A DNA stretch of 8,924 nucleotides from Bacteroidales bacterium (lineage in GTDB: Bacteria > Bacteroidota > Bacteroidia > Bacteroidales > Muribaculaceae): contig CAADVV010000470.1 in the NCBI GenBank assembly GCA_900752535.1, forward strand, positions 1-8,924, given 5' to 3'. The notes under the pieces were generated by a model that worked only from the letters and a program-made list of their open reading frames with translations, did no database searches and was not told where the DNA came from. Below, piece by piece: positions 1 to 6,061 of this stretch (its first letter is position 1; each line of letters opens with the position of its first letter). A program made the position numbers and the translations under genes.

Positions 1-93
1 AAGCCCCATCCACAATCCGCCATTAAGTCTCGAGCGTCAAAAAATATGGGGCTATTCAGAACGAAGCTTTTTGCACTTCGTTGTTGAATCTTG
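1..93. other. Unidentified sequence joined to the broken transporter gene
   Basis: This stretch lies beyond the point where the dcu homology on the minus strand ends. No protein in it is recognisable in any frame. It contains two inverted repeats. The first is an exact 8-bp pair, AGCCCCAT at 2-9 and ATGGGGCT at 46-53. The second is AACGAAG at 60-66 facing CTTCGTT at 76-82, with a further TTCA/TGAA pair outside it (55-58 and 85-88). Hairpins at a break suggest the end of a mobile element or a rearrangement point, but I recognise no transposase, no insertion-sequence terminus and no target duplication. It could equally be a contig-edge artefact. Confidence 0.4.
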
Positions 94-177
94 GCCCATT
101 ACTCCGAGACCTATGCCTCCGAGTCGCGCGCCGACAATAATCGCCGCAAACACAAACAATAGCTGCAGAAGTAACAT
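52..177 (-). pseudogene. Truncated N-terminus of anaerobic C4-dicarboxylate transporter (DcuA/DcuB family)
   Basis: Read on the minus strand from ATG at 177-175, the first 28 residues begin MLLLQLLFVF and contain GARLGGIGLGVMG (residues 16-28). This closely matches the start of DcuA/DcuB, inner-membrane antiporters that exchange fumarate or aspartate for succinate in anaerobic respiration; E. coli DcuA has GARLGGIGIG at the same place. The family normally continues with GG(L/V)GL and about 400 more residues forming many membrane helices. Here residue 29 onward (QDSTTKCKK...) no longer matches and a TAG stop lies at 54-52. Neither of the other two frames recovers the homology, so a simple frameshift does not explain it. 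An in-frame ATG at 219-217 has a purine-rich stretch upstream and is a possible earlier start. The remnant cannot be functional. It is divergent from the PurF-like gene. Identification is from remembered family sequence over a short stretch. Confidence 0.68.
55..88. repeat. Imperfect inverted repeat (hairpin) at the transporter break
   Basis: The core arms AACGAAG (60-66) and CTTCGTT (76-82) are perfectly complementary around a 9-base loop. The outer TTCA (55-58) and TGAA (85-88) also pair, across a one- to two-base mismatch. The outer edge lies about five bases from the last base matching the transporter (94). The structure is seen directly; its role as a terminator, element end or recombination site is unknown. 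Confidence 0.5.
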
Positions 178-311
178 ATCGTGTCTTATGCGTATAATAT
201 ATTGTATCGGTGAAGACATGAGCCACCAGGGACTCCCTTCTCCTTTTGGTTATAACACAAGTCGGCCTATGAAAGTTGGTGAATGAAGACTCATCGACAT
301 GAAAATTTGTG

Positions 312-319
312 TATTTTTG
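312..319 (+). promoter_or_regulatory. Bacteroidota -7 promoter element for the PurF-like gene
   Basis: TATTTTTG matches TAnnTTTG exactly and lies 31 bases before the ATG at 351, which places a transcription start near 325. No good TTTG -33 box is seen at the usual spacing. The element overlaps the GTG at 309, which argues against that codon as a start. Confidence 0.6.
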
Positions 320-350
320 CACTTTCAAAATTTACACAGGACCTCAATCG

Positions 351-2237
351 ATGGAACCTCTCAAACATGAATGTGGTGTGGCGATGATTCGTCTGCTTAA
401 GCCACTGGATTATTACAAGCAGAAATACGGCACCTATGCCTGGGCAATCAACAAGCTCTATCTGCTGATGGAGAAACAACACAACCGCGGTCAGGAAGGC
501 GCGGGAGTGGGAGTTGTCAAAATAAACGCCCGTCCGGGTGAAGAATACGTCTTCCGCGAGCGCGCACTCGGCTCCGGCGCCATTCAGGAAATCTTCGACG
601 CTATACGTCCACAGGTCGACAAAGGACTCGCCGCAGCGACCTCACCCCAAGAAATCGACGAGACCGTTCCTTTCTTGGGACAAATTTACATGGGCCATCT
701 GCGCTACTCGACCACAGGTAAGAAAGGCATCACATATGTCCACCCCTTTCTGCGCCGCAACAACTGGCGCTCGCGCAACCTGCTGATGTGCGGAAATTTC
801 AACATGACCAATGTCGACCGCCTGTTTGAGACTGTGGTCAGCCGCGGCCAGCACCCGCGCATCTACTCCGACACCATAATCCTGCTCGAACAGCTCGGAT
901 ACGCGCTCGACCAGGAGAACCAACGGCTATACAGAAAATATCGCGATACCCTCGACGAACCCGAACTGACCCACCGAATCGAAGACGAGCTCGACCTGAC
1001 AAATGTCTTCAGGTGCGGAGCCGCCTGGGACGGCGGATTTGTCATCTGCGGTGCCACCGGCTCGGGCGACATGATTGCCATGCGCGACAGCCACGGCATC
1101 CGTCCCGCTTTCTGGTATGCCGACGACGAGGTTGTCGTCGTCGCCTCCGAGCGCCCCGTCATCCAGACGGTCTTTGACGTTCGCCGCTGTCAGGTCAACG
1201 AACTGACGCCCGGCTCGGCGCTGATTGTCTCCAGACGGGGCGACCTGCGTCAGGTCGACATCCTTGGTCAGAACCGTGACGCACGCTGCTCGTTTGAGCG
1301 CATCTACTTCTCGCGCGGCTCCGACGCAGACATCTATCGCGAACGCAAAGCCCTCGGGCGCAATCTGACAGGAGCCGTCATCGACGCGATCGGAGGAGAC
1401 TTTGATCACACGGTTTTCTCTTTCATCCCCAACACCGCCGAAGTGGCCTTCATCGGACTCATCCAGGGTCTGGAACAGGAGATGGACGAAATCAAGACGC
1501 GCCGTATACTCGAAGCCGCCCAGGGCGGCGAACTTACACGCGAACGTCTCAAAGCCATCATGAACCACACCATGCGTGTCGAGAAGGTGGCCATCAAGGA
1601 CATCAAACTGCGCACTTTTATAGCCGAGGGCGAGAGCCGCAACGACCTCGCCGCCCATGTCTACGACGTCACCTACGGCATCATCGAGAACGACTGCGAC
1701 ACCCTGGTGGTCATCGATGACTCGATTGTGCGCGGCACAACCCTGCGTCAGTCGATCATAAGGATGCTTGACCGGCTTCATCCGAGGCGTATCATCGTGC
1801 TGTCGTCATCACCCCAGGTGCGTTATCCCGACTACTACGGCATCGACATGTCGCGCATGGGCGAGTTCATTGCCTTCCGGGCCGCAGTCGAGCTCCTGCG
1901 CGAGAGCGGCCGCGACGACCTGCTGCGTCATACCTATGAACGCTGCCTCGCTCAGGAGAAAGAAACCGACGAGTCGCATCTCGTCAACTGCACGAAAGCC
2001 ATCTATGAACCGTTCTCCGACGAAGAGATTTCGGCCAAGATAGCCGCCATGCTGACGCCGGCCGACACCAACGCCCGTGTCGATATCATCTATCAGAGTC
2101 TCGACGGTCTCCACAGCGCCGTCCCTGACAGCCCAGGTGACTGGTATTTCTCCGGCGACTACCCCACACCCGGTGCCATCCGCCTTGTCAACCGCGCCTA
2201 CATAAACTACTACGAAGGCAACGCCGACAAACGCTGA
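351..2237 (+). CDS. PurF-family class II glutamine amidotransferase/phosphoribosyltransferase, long form
   Basis: This resembles glutamine PRPP amidotransferase, the cytosolic enzyme that makes phosphoribosylamine from PRPP and glutamine in the first step of purine synthesis. The 628 residues exceed the usual 470-510 of PurF. The N-terminal nucleophile domain has Cys8 after a short propeptide ending in Glu, HNRGQEGAG (44-52), GHLRYSTTG (115-123), a CGN motif (147-149), SDT (173-175) and RDSHGIRP (245-252). The phosphoribosyltransferase domain has CSFERIYFSR (313-322), an exact PRPP loop VVIDDSIVRGTT (453-464) and YGIDM (496-500). Oddities: the usual HNGN reads MCGN, so the oxyanion-hole Asn is Cys. 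The catalytic-loop motif NRYVGRTFI reads KDIKLRTFI (416-424). About 34 extra helical residues lie at 375-408. PCFYG reads PDYYG, so a cysteine ligand of the B. subtilis-type Fe-S cluster is missing. I believe long forms are common in Bacteroidales, beside a shorter canonical PurF, so the exact reaction is uncertain. ATG 351 is chosen over GTG 309, which lies before the promoter element. Confidence 0.88.
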   Translation: MEPLKHECGVAMIRLLKPLDYYKQKYGTYAWAINKLYLLMEKQHNRGQEGAGVGVVKINARPGEEYVFRERALGSGAIQEIFDAIRPQVDKGLAAATSPQEIDETVPFLGQIYMGHLRYSTTGKKGITYVHPFLRRNNWRSRNLLMCGNFNMTNVDRLFETVVSRGQHPRIYSDTIILLEQLGYALDQENQRLYRKYRDTLDEPELTHRIEDELDLTNVFRCGAAWDGGFVICGATGSGDMIAMRDSHGIRPAFWYADDEVVVVASERPVIQTVFDVRRCQVNELTPGSALIVSRRGDLRQVDILGQNRDARCSFERIYFSRGSDADIYRERKALGRNLTGAVIDAIGGDFDHTVFSFIPNTAEVAFIGLIQGLEQEMDEIKTRRILEAAQGGELTRERLKAIMNHTMRVEKVAIKDIKLRTFIAEGESRNDLAAHVYDVTYGIIENDCDTLVVIDDSIVRGTTLRQSIIRMLDRLHPRRIIVLSSSPQVRYPDYYGIDMSRMGEFIAFRAAVELLRESGRDDLLRHTYERCLAQEKETDESHLVNCTKAIYEPFSDEEISAKIAAMLTPADTNARVDIIYQSLDGLHSAVPDSPGDWYFSGDYPTPGAIRLVNRAYINYYEGNADKR

Positions 2238-2286
2238 CTCGGGCGAAATAGTCGGAACGGCGTCGCAGAAATCCGTAAATAATCGC

Positions 2287-2294
2287 TATCTTTG
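2287..2294 (+). promoter_or_regulatory. Bacteroidota -7 promoter element for the DUF3127 gene
   Basis: TATCTTTG fits TAnnTTTG exactly and is 33 bases before the ATG at 2328, giving a predicted transcript start near 2300. No clear -33 TTTG is seen. It suggests this gene is transcribed separately from the PurF-like gene, which ends 50 bases earlier. Confidence 0.65.
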
Positions 2295-2327
2295 CAGAAA
2301 CAAAACCTCTAAACATACCCCCATAAA

Positions 2328-2717
2328 ATGGAAGCATCAGGAAAAGTAATTGCGGTCTGCGACCCTGAAACAGGCGTCTCAAAGGCCGGCAACAACTGGA
2401 AAAAACGCACATGTGTCATCGAGACACAGGAGACATATCCCAAGAAAATCGCCTTCACTCTCTTTGGAGACCGCATGGATCAGTATCCCATGAATGTTGG
2501 CGACATGGTGAAGGTCAGCTTCGACATCAGCTCGCGCGAATATAACGGCAGATGGTACACCGACATCTCTGCCTGGAAGGTAGAACCCGCCACCACCGCT
2601 CCCGCAGCCGGCCCCGTAGGCGACACTGCCGGCGTTATGCCCGGCGGCTATGCCCAGGCTCCCGTGCCTCCCGCTAACCTCGCCCCCTCGGGCGATGACG
2701 AGGAGCTGCCCTTCTGA
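2328..2717 (+). CDS. DUF3127 family protein, OB-fold/SSB-like
   Basis: This is a small acidic protein of 129 residues. Residues 1-87 look like one compact domain of beta strands (SGKVIAV, IAFTLFG, VKVSFDI, WYTDISAWKVE), matching the DUF3127 family of Bacteroidota, which resembles a single-stranded-DNA-binding OB fold. Residues 88-120 form a low-complexity linker rich in Pro, Ala and Gly. The protein ends in DDEELPF (123-129). This layout of OB domain, flexible linker and acidic tip ending in Pro-Phe parallels bacterial SSB, whose tip (for example DDDIPF) docks DNA repair and replication proteins. A nucleic-acid-binding role is therefore inferred, not shown, and no catalytic motif is visible. 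It has its own -7 element and a hairpin just downstream, so it is probably a single-gene transcript. Confidence 0.85.
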   Translation: MEASGKVIAVCDPETGVSKAGNNWKKRTCVIETQETYPKKIAFTLFGDRMDQYPMNVGDMVKVSFDISSREYNGRWYTDISAWKVEPATTAPAAGPVGDTAGVMPGGYAQAPVPPANLAPSGDDEELPF

Positions 2718-2745
2718 CATCTCCGCTGACACAGAAAACTCACCG

Positions 2746-2784
2746 AAATCCCGGCTCGGGGCCAATTGGCCCGGCCGGGATTTT
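2746..2784 (+). terminator. Strong hairpin, probable terminator after the DUF3127 gene
   Basis: Arms AAATCCCGGC (2746-2755) and GCCGGGATTT (2774-2783) are perfectly complementary. Inside them GGGCCAATTGGCCC (2759-2772) is itself a perfect palindrome, so the whole forms a long GC-rich stem. It starts 29 bases after the stop codon and ends in only four T residues, which is short for a textbook intrinsic terminator. The A-tract before the stem would give a similar signal on the other strand. Confidence 0.75.
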
Positions 2785-2846
2785 CAGTCAACAAATGTTA
2801 ATTTCAGCCCAAACTATTTTAAAGGCTGTTAAACAGAGGGTGTTTT

Positions 2847-2864
2847 ATAACATGAAAATGTTAT
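2847..2864. promoter_or_regulatory. Inverted repeat upstream of the acyl-CoA synthetase promoter, candidate operator
   Basis: ATAACAT (2847-2853) and ATGTTAT (2858-2864) form a perfect 7-bp inverted repeat around GAAA. It ends 19 bases before the -7 element at 2884, so it overlaps the position where a -33 box would lie. That placement would suit a dimeric repressor or activator, but no regulator is known from the sequence, and the repeat is AT-rich enough to arise by chance. Confidence 0.35.
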
Positions 2865-2883
2865 TCAAAGCAGAGAAGATGGC

Positions 2884-2891
2884 TAACTTTG
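2884..2891 (+). promoter_or_regulatory. Bacteroidota -7 promoter element for the acyl-CoA synthetase gene
   Basis: TAACTTTG fits TAnnTTTG exactly, 30 bases before the ATG at 2922. The predicted transcript start near 2898 lies after the TTG at 2889, which excludes that codon as a translation start. Confidence 0.65.
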
Positions 2892-2921
2892 CCGTCCGTT
2901 TCCAATAAACGCGAACTGAGT

Positions 2922-4727
2922 ATGCCCAATACACTGACCCGACTTGTCGACAAGCAGGCGTCACGCCATCCCGAGCGCGAAGCTCTCTATTTTCGCCGCG
3001 ACGGCGACTCGGCCTGGACACCCATGACCTGGCTGCAGCTCAAGGACGACGTCGAGTGCGCCGCTTGCGCTCTCGAAACCCTCGGAGTGAATCCCCAAGA
3101 CCGTCTCACAATATTCTCGGCCAACCGCGCCGAAATCATCACTGTCGACTTCGCGGCCTATGCGAACCGCGCCATCCCGGTCTCTCTCTACTCAACCTGT
3201 TCATATGAGCAGACTGTATATATATTAAAAGATACGTCGGCCTCAATCATGTTTGTCGGCGACCGACGTCAGTATGAAATTGCGCGCCGCGCACTCGGCG
3301 AAGTAGCCACACTCAGGATAATCGTCACAATCGGCAACGTCATACTTGACAAGGACGACAAGGATACCCTCACCTATAGTTCTTTCCTCGAACTGGGACG
3401 TCATGCCTCCGAGGCCTGTCGTGCCGAAGTTGACCGCCGCCGAGACAGCGCCGTGCCCGAAGACATCGCCACTCTGATATACACCTCCGGCACCACGGGT
3501 GAGCCGAAAGGTGCCACACTCCTCCACAGCAATTTCGACGCCGTCATAGACATACATCGTGAACGCCTGACAATGCTCTCAGCCAACGACACGTCAGTGA
3601 CCTTCCTGCCGCTGAGCCATATCTTCGAGAAGGCATGGACATATTTCTGCCTGTATATGTCAATGAAGGTCTGGGTCAACACCGACCCCCGCGAGATTCA
3701 GGATACGCTGCGTGAGGTCCATCCGACATGCATGTGCTCCGTGCCCCGCTTCTGGGAGAAGGTTTACACCGGCGTACAGGAAAAGATTGCAACTATGAGC
3801 CGCTTGCAGCGCGCCATTGTCGCCCAGGCTCTCAAAGTGGGCCGCGCCCGCAATCTGCGCTATGCCCGTCTCGGACACAAGGCTCCCTGGCTACTCGAGA
3901 CCGCCTACCGCCTCTTTGACAAGAAAATATTCGCGACCATGCGCCGCGCTATAGGCTTCACAGACGGAAATATATTCCCCACCGCCGGAGCGCCGCTTTC
4001 GGCCAACATCGTGGAGTTTCTCCACGCCTGCGGTCTCAACATCGTGATTGGTTACGGTCTCAGCGAGACCACGGCCACGGTGACCTGCTATCCCGAAGTA
4101 GGCTACATCATCGGAACTGTGGGCACCACACTTCCGCGCATACAGGTGAAAATCGGCGAACACAACGAGATTCTTGTGAAAGGTCCGACAATCATGCAAG
4201 GCTATTTCAACAAACCTGAGGCAACAGCCGAGGCGTTCACCGCCGACGGATGGTTCCGCACAGGCGACGCCGGATATTTTGACCGCGAAGGCGCACTCGT
4301 GCTGACCGAGCGTCTCAAAGACCTCTTCAAGACCTCAAACGGCAAGTATATCGCGCCCCAGGCCATCGAGAGCCGTCTGGGCGAGGACAAGTATATCGAA
4401 CAGGTAGCTGTCATCGGTGACCAGCGCAAATATGTCACGGCCATCATCATCCCCGCTTTCGAGGCAATCAAGGAATATGCCAACAAGCATAAAATCCGCT
4501 ACAAGAGCATCGAAGACCTGGTCAAGAACACCGACATCAGGGCGCTCATCCAGGAACGCATCGAGAAACTTCAGCAGGGCCTCGCCTCGTTTGAGAAGAT
4601 CAAGAAGTTCACCCTTCTCCCCCGCGCATTCACAATGGAATCAGGCGAGTTGACAAACACCCTCAAGATTCGCCGTCCGGTCATAAACCACCGCTACGCG
4701 CGCGAAATTGAGGCTATGTATGCCTGA
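2922..4727 (+). CDS. Long-chain fatty acid--CoA ligase (AMP-forming acyl-CoA synthetase)
   Basis: The enzyme activates fatty acids in two steps, through an acyl-AMP, to acyl-CoA, feeding phospholipid synthesis or fatty-acid recycling at the membrane. The 601 residues match the roughly 600-residue Bacteroidota members of the adenylate-forming family. All core motifs are present: the ATP/AMP loop YTSGTTGEPKG (187-197), GYGLSETT (377-384), GWFRTGD (443-449) with the ribose-binding Asp, the hinge region ERLKDLFKTSNGKY (463-476), and the C-terminal GELTNTLKIRR (575-585) with catalytic Lys at 582. It looks intact. ATG 2922 follows the promoter element; the upstream TTG at 2889 lies inside that element. 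The gene is convergent with the AraC gene across only 34 bases, and no clear terminator is visible between them. Exact chain-length preference cannot be read from sequence. Confidence 0.93.
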   Translation: MPNTLTRLVDKQASRHPEREALYFRRDGDSAWTPMTWLQLKDDVECAACALETLGVNPQDRLTIFSANRAEIITVDFAAYANRAIPVSLYSTCSYEQTVYILKDTSASIMFVGDRRQYEIARRALGEVATLRIIVTIGNVILDKDDKDTLTYSSFLELGRHASEACRAEVDRRRDSAVPEDIATLIYTSGTTGEPKGATLLHSNFDAVIDIHRERLTMLSANDTSVTFLPLSHIFEKAWTYFCLYMSMKVWVNTDPREIQDTLREVHPTCMCSVPRFWEKVYTGVQEKIATMSRLQRAIVAQALKVGRARNLRYARLGHKAPWLLETAYRLFDKKIFATMRRAIGFTDGNIFPTAGAPLSANIVEFLHACGLNIVIGYGLSETTATVTCYPEVGYIIGTVGTTLPRIQVKIGEHNEILVKGPTIMQGYFNKPEATAEAFTADGWFRTGDAGYFDREGALVLTERLKDLFKTSNGKYIAPQAIESRLGEDKYIEQVAVIGDQRKYVTAIIIPAFEAIKEYANKHKIRYKSIEDLVKNTDIRALIQERIEKLQQGLASFEKIKKFTLLPRAFTMESGELTNTLKIRRPVINHRYAREIEAMYA

Positions 4728-4761
4728 ACGGTCAGGCTGTTGATTATCAGTTTGCTCGCTT

Positions 4762-5673
4762 TCACATAACCGACTTTTTCACGCGCGACTGAATATAGTC
4801 GGTGGGAGTCATGCCTGTCTCTTTCTTAAACATCCGGCTAAGATGAGCCGGGTAATCAAAGCCGAGTTTATAGGCAACTTCAGCCACAGACAAACCGGAA
4901 GCAAGTTCGTTCTTGATCTGACGTATGACAAACTGCCTAATCATTCGTCCGGGGCTCTCCCCGGTCATCTTCTTTATTAGGTCACTGAAATAATTTACAG
5001 ACATGCAAAGGTGCTCGGCACATGCACTCACCGTAGGAAGCCCGTTTGAAGCCTGAAGACCGTCGGCGAAATACCCTTTCAGGAACATGTCAAATCTTGA
5101 AAGTATATCGTTACTAGACAGCTTTCTGGTGATGAACTGACGGTTATAGAACCGCTGACAGTATTTGAGCAGAAGAGAGATGTAACTCACCAGTAATTCG
5201 TCCTGAAGTTCATCATGAGGGTTCTCGACCTCCGATTTTATCCTCTTGAATATAGACACCACAATCTCGCGCTCCCTCTCATTCATATGGAGGGCTTCGT
5301 TGACATGGTAGTCAAAGAATGAATAGCACCTTATTTCCTTTTCAAGTTGAGTGCCATGTATCAGGTCCGGGTGAAAAAGCATCGCCCAACCGCCAATTGA
5401 AACACGTTCGCCATTGTCTTCTTTTCCACCGATCTGTCCGGGCGAGACACATATCAGTGAGCCATCTTTGTAGTCATATCTGCCACATCCATACGCAAGG
5501 TCGAGTTCATTATTCTCCTGCATGAACACTCCATATACGCCATATTTATTCAGACTGTGACGGATGGGGGATATTTCAGAATAATCTATGACGGTCACCA
5601 GCGGATGTCGGTCGATGACACCGAGATATCCGCTGTAATCAGACGTTCTGATGACATTCAGTATTTTGGGCAT
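4762..5673 (-). CDS. AraC-family transcriptional regulator
   Basis: A 303-residue one-component regulator. Residues from about 20 to 125 form a beta-rich, cupin-like sensing domain, with CVSPGQIG (75-82) and GGWAMLFHPDLIHG (94-107), a pattern common in Bacteroidota AraC proteins. The C-terminal DNA-binding domain has a first helix-turn-helix around 213-240 and a second around 261-290, ending in the family signature GFDYPAHLSRMFKKETGMTPTDYI. The start is set at ATG 5673-5671. A longer frame begins at 5760, but a -7 element at 5707-5700 would place the transcript start after that ATG, and MPKILNVIR fits family starts. The gene faces away from the 5819-7407 operon, which it most likely controls, probably together with its own transcription. 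The ligand is unknown. Its base composition looks more AT-rich than the flanking PurF-like and acyl-CoA synthetase genes. Confidence 0.9.
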   Translation of the reverse strand: MPKILNVIRTSDYSGYLGVIDRHPLVTVIDYSEISPIRHSLNKYGVYGVFMQENNELDLAYGCGRYDYKDGSLICVSPGQIGGKEDNGERVSIGGWAMLFHPDLIHGTQLEKEIRCYSFFDYHVNEALHMNEREREIVVSIFKRIKSEVENPHDELQDELLVSYISLLLKYCQRFYNRQFITRKLSSNDILSRFDMFLKGYFADGLQASNGLPTVSACAEHLCMSVNYFSDLIKKMTGESPGRMIRQFVIRQIKNELASGLSVAEVAYKLGFDYPAHLSRMFKKETGMTPTDYIQSRVKKSVM

Positions 5674-5699
5674 GGCACAACCATCTTTATTGTCAGAAG

Positions 5700-5707
5700 C
5701 AAAATTA
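5700..5707 (-). promoter_or_regulatory. Bacteroidota -7 promoter element for the AraC-family gene
   Basis: Read on the minus strand the bases are TAATTTTG, an exact TAnnTTTG, 26 bases before the chosen ATG at 5673. The element overlaps a 5-bp inverted repeat, AATTA (5703-5707) and TAATT (5712-5716), that could serve autoregulation. No -33 box is evident. Confidence 0.5.
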
Positions 5708-5748
5708 CTAATAATTATGACACTCAGACCTGATTCGGAGATTTTGAT

Positions 5749-5760
5749 ATGGATATCCAT
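5749..5760. promoter_or_regulatory. 12-bp perfect palindrome in the divergent control region, candidate operator
   Basis: ATGGATATCCAT is a perfect palindrome lying between the two divergent -7 elements, 33 bases upstream of the operon element at 5793 and 42 bases from the AraC-gene element. It is well placed for a regulator of both promoters. AraC-family proteins usually bind direct repeats, so a different factor or a chance palindrome is possible. Confidence 0.35.
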
Positions 5761-5792
5761 GAATTTGGAAACCTCATTACTTCAAAGCTGTC

Positions 5793-5800
5793 TACTTTTG
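5793..5800 (+). promoter_or_regulatory. Bacteroidota -7 promoter element for the 5819-7407 operon
   Basis: TACTTTTG fits TAnnTTTG exactly and is 18 bases before ATG 5819, implying a very short leader starting near 5807. A TTTG at 5764-5767 could be a -33 box but lies several bases further away than the usual spacing, which would suit a promoter needing an activator. Confidence 0.6.
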
Positions 5801-5818
5801 CGGAGTAAAAGAAAGACC

Positions 5819-6061
5819 ATGGACAGCAAAATTACGATACCGGAATATGTTTGCAGCGACGAGGTAGTGGGTTACATTGCCTCACGCTATTCCATTACCC
5901 CGCAAGACGTCATCAGACATTTTCTGCTTCAGGAAGGAATTATACCGACCATCCATTCCGACTGTAAACAGAATCTTTGTTTTGAAGATAATGAAATGAC
6001 GATTTTACGGGATATGGGGATATGTCCCTCTTATGTTGAATTCACAGAAACCGCTATATGA
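5819..6061 (+). CDS. Small protein of unknown function, first gene of the AraC-linked operon
   Basis: An acidic 80-residue protein with no signal peptide and no membrane segment, so probably cytosolic. I do not recognise a characterised family. Residues 14-40 (DEVVGYIASRYSITPQDVIRHFLLQEG) look like two helices with a helix-turn-helix-like spacing. A second short helical block, NEMTILRDMGI (58-68), follows a less ordered middle. Four cysteines (12, 49, 54, 69) are notable for this size; 49 and 54 are close, but there is no standard CxxC metal or redox motif. The start is ATG 5819, just after the -7 element; the frame is open back to 5651, but that part precedes the promoter. The stop overlaps the next ATG (ATGA), implying translational coupling with the acetyltransferase. 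The overlap and a protein-like composition support a real gene. Confidence 0.75.
   Translation: MDSKITIPEYVCSDEVVGYIASRYSITPQDVIRHFLLQEGIIPTIHSDCKQNLCFEDNEMTILRDMGICPSYVEFTETAI

Noticed and set aside
41..50. A minus-strand TA-T-run-G motif as a further -7 promoter element
   Set aside because: The T-run is one base too long for TAnnTTTG and no gene start follows within the window.
56..328. 90-codon minus-strand frame over the left intergenic region
   Set aside because: It competes with the frame that encodes the Dcu N-terminus and its own translation resembles nothing known.
309..350. GTG at 309 as an upstream start giving 14 extra residues to the PurF-like protein
   Set aside because: It overlaps the TATTTTTG -7 element, so it would not be in the transcript, and the extra residues do not fit a short propeptide before the nucleophile Cys.
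1118..1143. Repeated GAC/GTC triplets forming an inverted repeat
   Set aside because: They encode ADDEVVVV within the PurF-like protein and are explained by codon choice.
927..1781. 284-codon open frame on the minus strand
   Set aside because: It lies entirely antisense to the PurF-like gene, whose motifs are unmistakable; long antisense frames are expected in GC-rich coding DNA, and its translation shows no family features.
2889..2921. TTG at 2889 as start of the acyl-CoA synthetase
   Set aside because: It lies inside the TAACTTTG promoter element; ATG 2922 begins the family-like sequence.
5674..5760. 29-residue N-terminal extension of the AraC protein from ATG at 5760
   Set aside because: It spans the divergent control region, including the palindrome and the probable -7 element, and does not resemble the family N-terminus.
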